DNA of 64,000 bases, taken from positions 1 to 64,000 of the forward strand of contig JAFUTY010000061.1 of assembly GCA_017484005.1 (NCBI GenBank). Reading direction: 5' to 3'. The DNA comes from Selenomonadaceae bacterium (GTDB taxonomy: Bacteria > Bacillota > Negativicutes > Selenomonadales > Selenomonadaceae). Numbering within the stretch: position 1 is the stretch's first letter; the number at the start of each line of letters is the position of its first letter. Both the position numbers and the translations under genes were made by a program. Positions 33,435-42,275 of this stretch are shown piece after piece. Under the pieces are notes generated by a model that was not told where the DNA came from, did no database searches, and saw nothing but the letters and a program-made list of their open reading frames with translations.

Positions 33435-34520
33435 ATGATCGAGTCTGAAATTTTAAGCTGGATTGTTTATGGATTTCTTGGCGCATTGAGTTTTGAATTT
33501 TCATCGAGATTTTTGAATCGAAAAACTTGGGGAAAATCGATTTGGATTGGAATTTTCATCGTTGTAGAAATTCTGATCAATCGCGCAATGGATCTAATCC
33601 TTCCATACAATTCAATCGCGCTGATTCTGCCGATGGCGATTCTGATTTTTCTGCTGCAGAGGATATTTTTCGAAAAAGATCTTCCGCGGCAGATTTTTTT
33701 GATCGTGAATTTCATCGCGGCGTGGGAGATTTTAAAATTTCTCGCAAGTCCAATGAGCGCACTGATTTTTCTCGCATGGAATCCAATTTTCGAGCGATTT
33801 GCATATTCCATAACCGATCTGGATTTAATTTTGAATCTGAATCGATTCGTCGTCGATGGAGTTTTGATTTTCTGCCGCGCGATTCAACTCGGAATTTTGG
33901 CGATGTATTTGAGATTCGTTTCAAAAAATTTTCCGCATGAACATGAATTGACCATGCAGGATTCTCGATTGCTTGCACTTCCATGCGTCACAGTTTTGAT
34001 AATTGATTTAACAATTCGACTGATGGCGTTTTCGATTGAAAATGGCGCGGCTCGATTGATTTATGATCGCGTTCCGAGCACAATGATTCTGCTTCCAATT
34101 TCGAGTCTGCTATTGATTGGAATTCTTGCCAATCACATCACTCTTTTTCGAAATCTGATTCGACGGCTGCAACTCGAAAATCAAACTCAAATCATGCGTC
34201 ACGATTTTCGAGATCGACTTGCGACGATTCAAGCTGTTGCGCGATCAAAATTTCCAGAGATCGAATCGATGGTGCAAATCGATCCAGAAATTCCAATTGA
34301 TCCTCAAGACGCCGAGATCATTTCTAAAAAATTGAATGGAATCAAAACTCGATCTTTCATTCGCGGAAAAATTTTTGTGATCGAAATTTTTTCAAACATC
34401 GAAATCGATTCAGAAATTCTCGATATCGTGGAAAAATATCACGGTGAAATTGAATCGGATCGATCGAGCGTGACTTTGATGCTCGTTTTGAATTCCGAAC
34501 AAAAAAAGATCCCCGATTGA
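33435..34520 (+). CDS. AgrC-like sensor with truncated catalytic domain
   Basis: 361 residues. Six or seven hydrophobic segments fill about residues 1-235, as in AgrC/ComD-type sensors. The dimerisation helix carries the phosphohistidine box R-H-D-F-R-D-R-L (about 254), where the usual asparagine is aspartate. The expected GHKL ATPase is reduced: no N-box (D-N-A-I/E-A), no G-box; only I-F-V-I-E-I-F-S-N and the closing D-I-V-E-K-Y-H-G remain. So autophosphorylation is doubtful. The last residues come from the terminator. No AgrB- or AgrD-like gene nearby. Confidence 0.82.
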   Translation: MIESEILSWIVYGFLGALSFEFSSRFLNRKTWGKSIWIGIFIVVEILINRAMDLILPYNSIALILPMAILIFLLQRIFFEKDLPRQIFLIVNFIAAWEILKFLASPMSALIFLAWNPIFERFAYSITDLDLILNLNRFVVDGVLIFCRAIQLGILAMYLRFVSKNFPHEHELTMQDSRLLALPCVTVLIIDLTIRLMAFSIENGAARLIYDRVPSTMILLPISSLLLIGILANHITLFRNLIRRLQLENQTQIMRHDFRDRLATIQAVARSKFPEIESMVQIDPEIPIDPQDAEIISKKLNGIKTRSFIRGKIFVIEIFSNIEIDSEILDIVEKYHGEIESDRSSVTLMLVLNSEQKKIPD

Positions 34521-34549
34521 TCTCGCGATCGATCGAGGATCTTTTTTAC
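34499..34549. terminator. Bidirectional terminator, GATC family
   Basis: AAAAAAGATCCCCGA...TCGAGGATCTTTTTT with an inner TCGCGA turn. It overlaps the last codons of the sensor gene and ends just before the oxidoreductase stop. Confidence 0.87.
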
Positions 34550-34556
34550 TTCCGAA

Positions 34557-35501
34557 TCAAAAATTTTTTCGAATCACTTCTAAAATCTCGGCGCAATTCA
34601 AAGATGAATCGAGAGACATCAAATCGCTTTCAATTCTTCGATTCTCCAAGAGATCCGTGAAATGTTTTATCTCGCCGAAGAAATCATCAACTTCATATGG
34701 AATCTCGATTTTCATCGGCGGCTCATTGTTTTTCAAAATCGTGATTGATTGCGGGCGATGCATTTCATCGATAACAATTCGACCGAGCGTTCCATGTAAA
34801 ATTGCTTGGCGAGGTTTTTTTCTATCGAAAGCACATTCCATTTGACCGATTTTCCCCGAGAAATTCAATTCCGCGTCGATGTAATAATCGATTCCATCGC
34901 GTACATCTGAAACAACATTTTTCGAATCAGTGACTTTGCCGAGAAAATCATCGAGCCAGCTCGCGCAATAAATCCCGACATCTAGTAGAGATCCGCCCTG
35001 TCCTTTTTGAGTGTGATAAGTTTTGCCGTTGAGATTCATTTCATTGCATAAACTCGTTTCGACTTTAACAATTTCGCCGATAACATTTTCCGCGACGATC
35101 GATTTCAATTTTCGATAAATCGGTTCAAATCGAGGTTTCATCGCTTCCATAAATAAAATTTTCTCCTCGCGGCTGACAGAAATGATTTCATTCATCTCTT
35201 CCGGATTCAACGTCGCAGGTTTTTCACAGAGGACAGCTTTGCCAGATCTCAACGCGCGAATTGAAAAATCTTTGTGCATCGAGTGAGGCAGAGCGATATA
35301 AACTGCTTGAATACTTTCATCGGCGAGCAACAAATCATGACTTGCATAAGCCTTCGATGCGGAATATTTTTTCGCAAATTCATCAGCTTTATTTTGACTT
35401 CGAGAACTCACTGCAAAAATTTGACTGCGATTTTCATTTTTCAAACTCGCTGCAAATCGTCCAGCGATATATCCCAAGCCGATTATTCCCCAATTGATCA
35501 T
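34557..35501 (-). CDS. Gfo/Idh/MocA family NAD(P)-dependent oxidoreductase
   Basis: 314 residues from ATG 35501, with GGGAG 8 bases upstream. Rossmann start W-G-I-I-G-L-G-Y-I-A-G-R-F, then V-Y-I-A-L-P-H-S-M-H and the family E-K-P motif in V-L-C-E-K-P-A (about 98). C-terminal domain has D-V-G-I-Y and the sheet used for sugar binding. Members oxidise or reduce cyclitols and sugars; trans-dihydrodiol-type dehydrogenases are the closest pattern (G-x-x-L-D-x-G-I-Y). Substrate unknown. Single gene with its own 5' region, divergent from the LDH-family gene. Confidence 0.85.
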   Translation of the reverse strand: MINWGIIGLGYIAGRFAASLKNENRSQIFAVSSRSQNKADEFAKKYSASKAYASHDLLLADESIQAVYIALPHSMHKDFSIRALRSGKAVLCEKPATLNPEEMNEIISVSREEKILFMEAMKPRFEPIYRKLKSIVAENVIGEIVKVETSLCNEMNLNGKTYHTQKGQGGSLLDVGIYCASWLDDFLGKVTDSKNVVSDVRDGIDYYIDAELNFSGKIGQMECAFDRKKPRQAILHGTLGRIVIDEMHRPQSITILKNNEPPMKIEIPYEVDDFFGEIKHFTDLLENRRIESDLMSLDSSLNCAEILEVIRKNF

Positions 35502-35579
35502 ATATAACACTCCCAAAATTGATTTTTACTATTATATATTGAATCAACAAAAAGAATCTATCTAAAATTTTTTACTTCG

Positions 35580-35608
35580 TTGACATGAATTCTCAACGGT
35601 GATAAAAT
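35580..35608 (+). promoter_or_regulatory. Strong promoter of the LDH-family gene
   Basis: TTGACA (35580-35585), 17-base spacer, TAAAAT (35603-35608), about 52 bases before the ATG, followed by GGAGG. The best consensus promoter in the window. The 158-base divergent region holds nothing else I recognise. Confidence 0.75.
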
Positions 35609-35659
35609 TTCAGACAATTTCAGAGGATCAATTCCGAATTCGAAGGAGGAAATTTTTCA

Positions 35660-36619
35660 ATGACAAACAACCGCAGAAAGATCGTCGTCATCGGAACTTC
35701 AAACGTCGGCTCGGCAGTCGTCAACAAAATCGCTGATTTCCAACTCGCAAGCGAAATCGTTCTTATCGATCTCAACGTCGATAGAGCATGGGGCGAGGCT
35801 GTTGATTCGAGCCATGCAACTGCATGTATCTATTCGACAAACATCAAAATTCATCAGGGCGATTATGATGATTGCAAAGGCGCGAACATCGTTATCATCT
35901 GCGCTGGTCCATCGATTCGTCCGGGCGAAACTCCAGATCGTTTGAAACTCGCCGGCACGAATGCAAAAATCATGAATTCTGTCTTCGGTGAAGTTCAAAA
36001 ACGCACCAAAGATGCTGTCATCATCCTCATCACCAATCCTCTCGATGTTGCAACTTACGTCGTCTCAACTCAATTCGATTATCCGCGCAATTTGATCCTC
36101 GGAACTGGCACGATGCTCGAGACTTATCGTTTCCGTCGTATCCTCGCGAATAAATATGAGATCGATCCGAAAAACATCAACGGTTATGTTCTCGGCGAGC
36201 ATGGAAACGCTGCATTCGTCGCATGGAGCACAACTGGCTGCGCTGGATTCCCAATCGACTATCTCGACGAGTATTTCCATCACACCGAAAGACTCGATAA
36301 AAAAGCAGTCGAGCAGGAACTTATTCAAGTCGCGTACGATGTTATCAATCGCAAAGGATTCACCAACACCGGCGTCGCAATGGCTGCATGCCGTTTCGTC
36401 AAGAGTGTCCTCTACGATGAGCACACCATTCTCCCAGCGTCTGCAGTCATGAACGGCGAATATGGAATCAAAGATGTTGCTCTCTCGATGCCTCGCATGA
36501 TTTGCGCTGATGGAATTATGCGCACCTTCGAAATTCATCTCAATGACGAAGAGCTTGAAGCGATGCATAAAGCTGCTCAGAGTGTTCGCAGTGCTCTCGA
36601 CGGCGCAGGAATCAAATAA
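35660..36619 (+). CDS. LDH/MDH-family 2-hydroxyacid dehydrogenase, atypical loop
   Basis: 319 residues. NAD fold G-T-S-N-V-G-S-A (about 12-19), N-P-L-D-V-A-T, and catalytic histidine in G-E-H-G-N. The substrate loop reads C-A-G-P-S-I-R-P-G-E-T-P-D-R-L: aligned with LDH (A-G-x-x-Q-K-P-G-E-T-R), Ile replaces the specificity Gln and Pro replaces the catalytic-loop Arg. The Arg of L-E-T-Y-R-F-R remains. A lactate-dehydrogenase-like clade is expected, but true substrate is uncertain. Codon choice (CGT, ATC, CTC) is more regular than neighbours, which with the strong promoter suggests high expression. Confidence 0.85.
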   Translation: MTNNRRKIVVIGTSNVGSAVVNKIADFQLASEIVLIDLNVDRAWGEAVDSSHATACIYSTNIKIHQGDYDDCKGANIVIICAGPSIRPGETPDRLKLAGTNAKIMNSVFGEVQKRTKDAVIILITNPLDVATYVVSTQFDYPRNLILGTGTMLETYRFRRILANKYEIDPKNINGYVLGEHGNAAFVAWSTTGCAGFPIDYLDEYFHHTERLDKKAVEQELIQVAYDVINRKGFTNTGVAMAACRFVKSVLYDEHTILPASAVMNGEYGIKDVALSMPRMICADGIMRTFEIHLNDEELEAMHKAAQSVRSALDGAGIK

Positions 36620-36655
36620 TTTTTTCCAAATCGAATTTCAATTGAATGCAATCGA

Positions 36656-36690
36656 GGAGTCCATCGAGAAATCGGTGGATTCCTTTTTAT
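36656..36690 (+). terminator. GAAA-loop hairpin terminator after the LDH-family gene
   Basis: GGAGTCCATCGA, GAAA tetraloop, TCGGTGGATTCC, then TTTTTATTTT. The 22 bases 36658-36679 recur exactly at 37324-37345. Confidence 0.82.
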
Positions 36691-36705
36691 TTTGGAGGCA
36701 GAAAT

Positions 36706-37299
36706 TTGAACACATATGACGCGATAAAAACTAGACGCAGCACTCGAAAATTTAAATCGGAACAAATCGATAACGAGCAGCTCTCAAAAATTATCGACGC
36801 GGGACGAGCTGCACCATGCGGCGGCAATAGTCAATCAACTCATTTCATCGTCATTCGAAATAAAAAAGTGCTGGATGATCTCGCGAATCTTGCTCGCGAT
36901 GCATTTGCAAAAATGGAAGTTCATGAAGACACATATAAATCGCTGAAAATGTCGATTCTATCGTCTAAGAAAGGCAGTTATGTATTTCATTACAACGCGC
37001 CAGTGTTAATCGTGACGGCAAACAAAATCAATTACGATAACTCGATGGCAGATTGTGCCTGCGCGATTGAAAATATGATGCTCGAAGCGAATGATTTGGA
37101 TTTGGGATGCTGTTACATAAATCAACTCAATTGGTTAAGCGATGATGAAAATGTCAGAGCATACATGTTGAAATTGGGGCTGGCTGAAGATGAAAGAATT
37201 TTTGCGTCAATGGTAGTTGGAAAGGCGGATAGCAAAGATGGGCTTCCAATTCGAACGGAAAGACCTATCACTGGAAATCCTGTCGATTATGTCGATTGA
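36706..37299 (+). CDS. Nitroreductase family flavoprotein
   Basis: 197 residues from TTG 36706 with GGAGGC 6-7 bases upstream; the frame upstream lies in the terminator and is not coding. FMN-binding start A-I-K-T-R-R-S-T-R-K-F (about 6-16), A-A-P-C-G-G-N-S-Q (about 35), and C-A-I-E-N-M-M-L-E-A-N-D-L-D-L-G-C-C-Y-I near 125. These enzymes use NAD(P)H to reduce quinones, nitro compounds or other acceptors. The true electron acceptor is unknown. A one-gene unit between two matching hairpins. Confidence 0.9.
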   Translation: MNTYDAIKTRRSTRKFKSEQIDNEQLSKIIDAGRAAPCGGNSQSTHFIVIRNKKVLDDLANLARDAFAKMEVHEDTYKSLKMSILSSKKGSYVFHYNAPVLIVTANKINYDNSMADCACAIENMMLEANDLDLGCCYINQLNWLSDDENVRAYMLKLGLAEDERIFASMVVGKADSKDGLPIRTERPITGNPVDYVD

Positions 37300-37321
37300 A
37301 AAAGTGTCAAATTTTTTGTCG

Positions 37322-37358
37322 AAAGTCCATCGAGAAATCGGTGGACTTCTTTTTTTGT
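37322..37358 (+). terminator. GAAA-loop hairpin terminator after the nitroreductase
   Basis: GTCCATCGA, GAAA loop, TCGGTGGAC, then TTCTTTTTTT. Shares 22 identical bases with the hairpin before the gene. Confidence 0.82.
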
Positions 37359-37458
37359 TCGGAACTGAAAAGTGAATCGCGAAAATTTTCTTGCAAGCAG
37401 AAATCCTTTTTTATAATATTCCCGCTCGGTTAATTTTTCATGGTGAAATCGAAGGGAG

Positions 37459-38850
37459 TTGATTGAAATCGATCCGCCAGAAGAAAATTTCTATCTCGCG
37501 GCAGTTTCGAGAGTCGCAGGAATCGGTGGAGGGCGATTGAAACTGCTCCTCGATTTTTTTCAAAATCCCGCGGCGATTTGGAATGCAACGCTCGATGATT
37601 TGAAAGAATCTGAACTTCCGCCCGCGCAAATCGATTCGTTTTTGGAATATCGAAAAAAATTTCCAGACGCACCAGAGAAAATGTTTGAACATTGTCACGC
37701 TCGAAATATTCATCTGATAACAATTCGCGACGAGATTTATCCAGAATCGCTTCGACAGATCAAAAATCCACCGACAATTTTATTTTATTATGGAACACTT
37801 GATCCCTATGCAAAACGAATCGCAATGGTTGGAACGCGTCGAGTCTCGAGTTATGGGCGTCGCGTTGCGAATGAATTGGCGGAATTTTTAGCTCGCGCTG
37901 GATTCACAATTGTCAGTGGAGCAGCCGCAGGAATCGATACATCATCTCACTGGGGAGCATTGAAAACTGGACGAACTGTTGCAGTTCTCGGCTGTGGAAT
38001 CGATATCGCTTATCCAAAGGAAAATCGAGAACTTCTTCAAAGAATTTCTGAACGAGGCGCAGTCATTTCGGAATATTCTCCGACGACTCAACCGAACACT
38101 GGATTTTTTCCTGCGCGAAATCGAATCGTGAGTGGATTGTCGCTCGGAACGATTGTCGTTGAAGCATCGGAAACCAGCGGCGCGATAATCACAGCAGATT
38201 TAGCACGTCAACAGGGACGAGATGTTTTTGCAATTCCTGGAGATGTTGACGCGGAATCGATGCGAGGCTGTCATCGATTGGCGCAGCGCGGTGCAATTTT
38301 GATCGCCAAGCCGCAGGATGTTGTCGATTATTACGCAGGAAAATTGAAATTCGAAGGCGATGTAAAAATTTCGCGGCGAATTGATCAGCCTTCCAAAACT
38401 TCGATCAAAATTTCAACTGAAGATCGCGAGATTCTCGATCAATTAAAAACTGAAATCAATCCTCCAAAACCGATTCAATTGTTCGAAACTGAAAGAAAAA
38501 TCCTCAATGCATTATCGAGCGAGCCGATATCAGTTGACGAGATAATCAATCAAACTCAAATTCCAGTTGGGAAAATTATGCAGAATCTATTGACGCTCGA
38601 AAATTCTGGATTGATTTTGAAAGACGATCTCGATCGATATTCAAAAATCGGAGTTGATCAACCAAAATCGATTCAGATATCTGAAACCGAACAAAAAATT
38701 CTCGATGCATTATCAAGCGAGCCGAGATCAGTTGACGAGATAATCAATCGAACTCAAATTCCAGTTGGAAAAATCATGCAGAATCTATTGAAACTCGAGA
38801 ATTCTGGATTGATTCTCAAAGATGATCTCGACCGATATACAAGAATCTAA
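37459..38850 (+). CDS. dprA: DNA processing protein DprA with duplicated winged helix
   Basis: 463 residues. SAM-like start (H-hairpin-helix style A-G-I-G-G-G-R-L), then the Rossmann core with G-T-R-R-V-S-S-Y-G, S-G-A-A-A-G-I-D, A-V-L-G-C-G-I-D-x-x-Y-P-K and F-P-A-R-N-R-I-V-S-G-L. DprA loads RecA on incoming single-stranded DNA in transformation. The C-terminus has two nearly identical winged-helix copies offset by 198 bases. TTG 37459 touches the GAAGGGAG site, an unusual spacing; a stop codon five codons upstream leaves no better start. First of dprA-topA-trmFO-hslV-hslU. Confidence 0.93.
   Translation: MIEIDPPEENFYLAAVSRVAGIGGGRLKLLLDFFQNPAAIWNATLDDLKESELPPAQIDSFLEYRKKFPDAPEKMFEHCHARNIHLITIRDEIYPESLRQIKNPPTILFYYGTLDPYAKRIAMVGTRRVSSYGRRVANELAEFLARAGFTIVSGAAAGIDTSSHWGALKTGRTVAVLGCGIDIAYPKENRELLQRISERGAVISEYSPTTQPNTGFFPARNRIVSGLSLGTIVVEASETSGAIITADLARQQGRDVFAIPGDVDAESMRGCHRLAQRGAILIAKPQDVVDYYAGKLKFEGDVKISRRIDQPSKTSIKISTEDREILDQLKTEINPPKPIQLFETERKILNALSSEPISVDEIINQTQIPVGKIMQNLLTLENSGLILKDDLDRYSKIGVDQPKSIQISETEQKILDALSSEPRSVDEIINRTQIPVGKIMQNLLKLENSGLILKDDLDRYTRI
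38470..38850 (+). repeat. In-frame 198-base tandem duplication inside dprA
   Basis: Two copies, about 38470-38667 and 38668-38850, encode E-T-E-x-K-I-L-x-A-L-S-S-E-P and I-P-V-G-K-I-M-Q-N-L-L twice. The offset is exactly 66 codons and only about 8 of 60 residues differ. Confidence 0.9.
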
Positions 38851-38877
38851 TTCGAAAACTCAAGGAGTGTGAGAAAT

Positions 38878-40941
38878 TTGCCTGTTCAAAAGACAGCAAA
38901 AAAATCCACTGTCAAAAAACCTGCAGTTCAAAAATCCACGATTCAAAAAGCTACAATTAAAAAGCCTGTCGGAAAGAAAAAAATTCTCGTTGTAGTTGAA
39001 TCGCCGGCAAAAGCTAAGACAATCGAAAAATATCTCGGCAAAAATTTCATCGTGCGAGCATCGATGGGACATCTTCGCGACTTGCCGAAAAGTCAATTTG
39101 GAATCGATGTTGAGCATGGATTCGAGCCGAAATATATCAACATTCGCGGCAAGGGAGATCTGATTCGCGATTTGAAAAAATATGCGGATCAATCTGACAG
39201 AATTTTTCTCGCGAGCGATCCAGATCGTGAGGGCGAGGCAATCGCATGGCATCTGTCGCACATTTTGGGAATCAATCCTGATACAGATTGTCGAATCGTT
39301 TTCAATGAAATCACAAAGCCAGCGATTCAAGCGGCGATAAAGACTCCACATCCAATCGATATGTCGCGAGTCAATGCTCAACAGGCGCGTCGATTGCTCG
39401 ATAGAATAGTCGGCTATAAATTGAGTCCGCTTCTCTGGAAAAAAATTCAGAAGGGATTATCAGCGGGGCGAGTTCAATCTGTCGCGTTAAAAATGATTTG
39501 CGATCGCGAGCGCGAGATTCAAGCGTTCAATCCAGAAGAATATTGGACAATCGATCTACAGTTCAAGCATGGAACTCTGTTTCAAGCGGAACTCGAAAAA
39601 ATTGATGGTGAAAAGCTCGAGATTCACGATGAAAAAACAGCTCAGAAAATCGTTGCGGAGATCGAGAAATCGCAATTCATCGTCGAATCAGTGAAAATTG
39701 GAACTCGGAAGAAAAAAACTCCAGCACCATTCACGACGAGCTCGATGCAGCAGGATGCCGCTCATAAACTTGGATTCACATCGAAACGAACGATGGCAGT
39801 CGCTCAGCAGCTTTACGAGGGATTGAAACTCGCGAATGAAACAGTCGGCTTGATAACTTACATGCGCACCGATTCAACTCGAGTCTCGGATCTCGCTCAA
39901 TCTGAAGCTAAAAAATTTTTCCTCGAAACATTCGGTGAAAAATATGTGCCGGAAAATTTCAATATCTATGCATCGGGGAAAAAGGCTCAAGACGCGCATG
40001 AAGCGATTCGTCCGACTTCGATTCTCAGAACGCCGGAATCAGTTGAACAATTTTTGACGCCGGAGCAATTCAAACTCTATCGATTGATTTGGCAGAGATT
40101 CGCCGCGAGCCAAATGACTCCAGCGATTTACAATACAGTTTCAGTGACAATCACATCGCGCGATAAAAAATTTTTGGCAAAATCGAACGGCTCAAAACTC
40201 GAATTCGATGGATTTTTGCGCGTTTATGGCGATTCGAAAAAGGAAAAAGATATCGTGATCCCATCTCTCGAGATTGGCGACGATCTCGATCTGAAAAAGA
40301 TTCTGCCGTTGCAGCATTTCACTGAACCGCCGCCAAGATATAACGATGCATCGCTGGTAAAATTGCTCGAGGAAAAGGAAATCGGGCGTCCGAGTACATA
40401 TGCGCCGACAATCGATACAATCATCAATCGCGGTTATGTTAAGCGTGAGGAAAAGCAATTTCATCCGACGGAATTGGGATTCGATGTGCTCGATTTACTG
40501 CAGCAATATTTCGGCGAGATTGTCGATGTGAAATTCACGGCAAACATGGAAAGCGAGCTCGATGAAATCGCCGAGGGAAAAATCGAAACTGAAAATGTTT
40601 TGCGAGAATTTTATACTCCATTCGAAAAGCAGGTCGAGGCAGCAAGTGAATCGATCGAGGATGCAAAACCTCAAGAGACTGATGTGATTTGCGAAAAATG
40701 TGGACGTCATATGATTATCAAGCATGGGCGATTTGGAAATTTTTTAGCGTGTCCAGGCTATCCGGAATGCAAAAATACAAAGCCAATTCAAAAAGATACT
40801 GGGCATAAATGTCCAAAATGTGGAGGCTCGCTCGTCGAAAAGAAAATGAAAAAAGGCAAACGTCGAGTCTTTTATGGCTGCTCGAATTATCCGGAATGTG
40901 ATTACACGACGTGGAATCTTCCAAAGCGAGATGAGGATTAA
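38878..40941 (+). CDS. topA: DNA topoisomerase I
   Basis: 687 residues from TTG 38878 (GGAG 10 bases upstream; GTG 38869 lies too close). A lysine-rich N-terminal tail with repeated V/I-Q-K-x-x/K-K-P precedes the toprim domain V-V-E-S-P-A-K-A-K-T and S-D-P-D-R-E-G-E-A-I-A. Catalytic tyrosine in I-T-Y-M-R-T-D-S-T-R. Two C-terminal zinc ribbons: C-E-K-C...C-P-G-Y-P-E-C and C-P-K-C...C-S-N-Y-P-E-C. Relaxes negative supercoils. The tail is an extra DNA- or RNA-binding element not part of the usual core. trmFO follows with a 1-base overlap. Confidence 0.96.
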   Translation: MPVQKTAKKSTVKKPAVQKSTIQKATIKKPVGKKKILVVVESPAKAKTIEKYLGKNFIVRASMGHLRDLPKSQFGIDVEHGFEPKYINIRGKGDLIRDLKKYADQSDRIFLASDPDREGEAIAWHLSHILGINPDTDCRIVFNEITKPAIQAAIKTPHPIDMSRVNAQQARRLLDRIVGYKLSPLLWKKIQKGLSAGRVQSVALKMICDREREIQAFNPEEYWTIDLQFKHGTLFQAELEKIDGEKLEIHDEKTAQKIVAEIEKSQFIVESVKIGTRKKKTPAPFTTSSMQQDAAHKLGFTSKRTMAVAQQLYEGLKLANETVGLITYMRTDSTRVSDLAQSEAKKFFLETFGEKYVPENFNIYASGKKAQDAHEAIRPTSILRTPESVEQFLTPEQFKLYRLIWQRFAASQMTPAIYNTVSVTITSRDKKFLAKSNGSKLEFDGFLRVYGDSKKEKDIVIPSLEIGDDLDLKKILPLQHFTEPPPRYNDASLVKLLEEKEIGRPSTYAPTIDTIINRGYVKREEKQFHPTELGFDVLDLLQQYFGEIVDVKFTANMESELDEIAEGKIETENVLREFYTPFEKQVEAASESIEDAKPQETDVICEKCGRHMIIKHGRFGNFLACPGYPECKNTKPIQKDTGHKCPKCGGSLVEKKMKKGKRRVFYGCSNYPECDYTTWNLPKRDED

Positions 40942-42275
40942 TGACGCGAATCGAAATCATCGGCGCGGGATTGGCTGGAGCTGAAGCGGCATATCAAGCA
41001 TCAAAATCCGGTGCGGAAGTCGTTTTGTATGAAATGCGTCCGGCGAAATTGACTCCTGCACATAAAACCGGCGAATTCGCGGAATTGGTCTGCAGTAATT
41101 CACTTCGTGCGGCAGGATTGGAAAATGCCGTTGGAGTTTTGAAAGAAGAAATGAGACTCCTCGATTCGCTGATAATTTCAACTGCAGACGAAAATCAAAT
41201 TCCTGCGGGAGGAGCTTTGGCGGTCGATCGATCCAAATTTTCTCGAGCGATCACTGAAAAAATTCGATCAATTCCCAACATTGAAATCGTTGCGGCGGAA
41301 ATAAAAAAAATCCCGACGAATGATCAAATTCTGATCATTGCGTCAGGACCATTGACCTCTGATTCACTTGCGGAATCGATTCGAGAATTCACTGGTGAGG
41401 AATATTTCTATTTTTACGATTCAGCAGCACCGATTGTGACTCGCGAATCAATCGATTTCACCAAAGTTTTCGAGGCGTCGCGATATGATAAAGGCGAGCC
41501 GGCTTATCTTAACTGTCCAATGGATGAATCGACTTACAAAAAATTTTACGCGGAATTGATGGCGGCTGAAAAAATTCCAGTTCATGAATTCGATCGCGAG
41601 ATTTTTTTCGATGGCTGTTTACCGATTGAAGAGATGGCTCGACGCGGTGAAGATGTTTTGAGATTCGCGCCAATGAAACCTGTCGGCTTGAAAGATCCAG
41701 CGACTGGTGAAATTCCTTATGCAGTTGTACAGCTTCGCCGCGAGGATCAGAATGGAAATCTTTACAATTTGGTAGGATTTCAGACTCGATTGAAATGGAA
41801 TGAACAGACTCGAATTTTTCGAATGATTCCGGGATTGGAGCATGCAGAATTCGCGCGATTGGGAGTCATGCATCGCAATTCATTTTTGAACGCCCCGAAA
41901 ATTTTGCGTCGAACTTTTCAAACTCGAATCGATCCGACAAAATTTTTCGCGGGACAAATCACAGGCGTCGAGGGATATGTCGAATCAGCGGCGTCAGGAT
42001 TGATCGCGGGAATCAATGCATCGAGAATTTTTCGAGGACTTGATCCGCTTGAATTTCCAATTGATACTTGTATTGGATCGCTGGGAAATTATTTGGAAAC
42101 TGCAGAATCAAAAAATTTTCAGCCGATGAATGTAAATTTTGGATTATTGCCGCCGCTTGAGAATCGAGTAAAAAAGAAGGATAAAAAACGAATTCTCGGT
42201 GAGCGGGCGTTGAATTCGATTAGGAGGTTTATCGATGAGCGAATTTCATGCGACGACAATCGTTGCAGTTCATAG
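40941..42275 (+). CDS. trmFO: Methylenetetrahydrofolate-tRNA methyltransferase TrmFO
   Basis: 444 residues. FAD-binding start [12 protein letters not shown], the C-S-N-S-L-R signature (Cys about 51) and [11 protein letters not shown] near 345. TrmFO uses 5,10-methylenetetrahydrofolate and FADH2 to make ribothymidine 54 in tRNA. It overlaps hslV by 41 bases; xerC, which sits between them in many Firmicutes, is absent. The C-terminal 20 residues (after R-R-F-I-D-E-R) are encoded inside the hslV reading region and are probably not conserved. Confidence 0.95.
   Translation: MTRIEIIGAGLAGAEAAYQASKSGAEVVLYEMRPAKLTPAHKTGEFAELVCSNSLRAAGLENAVGVLKEEMRLLDSLIISTADENQIPAGGALAVDRSKFSRAITEKIRSIPNIEIVAAEIKKIPTNDQILIIASGPLTSDSLAESIREFTGEEYFYFYDSAAPIVTRESIDFTKVFEASRYDKGEPAYLNCPMDESTYKKFYAELMAAEKIPVHEFDREIFFDGCLPIEEMARRGEDVLRFAPMKPVGLKDPATGEIPYAVVQLRREDQNGNLYNLVGFQTRLKWNEQTRIFRMIPGLEHAEFARLGVMHRNSFLNAPKILRRTFQTRIDPTKFFAGQITGVEGYVESAASGLIAGINASRIFRGLDPLEFPIDTCIGSLGNYLETAESKNFQPMNVNFGLLPPLENRVKKKDKKRILGERALNSIRRFIDERISCDDNRCSS

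Noticed and set aside
38470..38850. CRISPR-like repeats
   Set aside because: The repeat is one in-frame domain duplication inside dprA, with two long units and no spacers.
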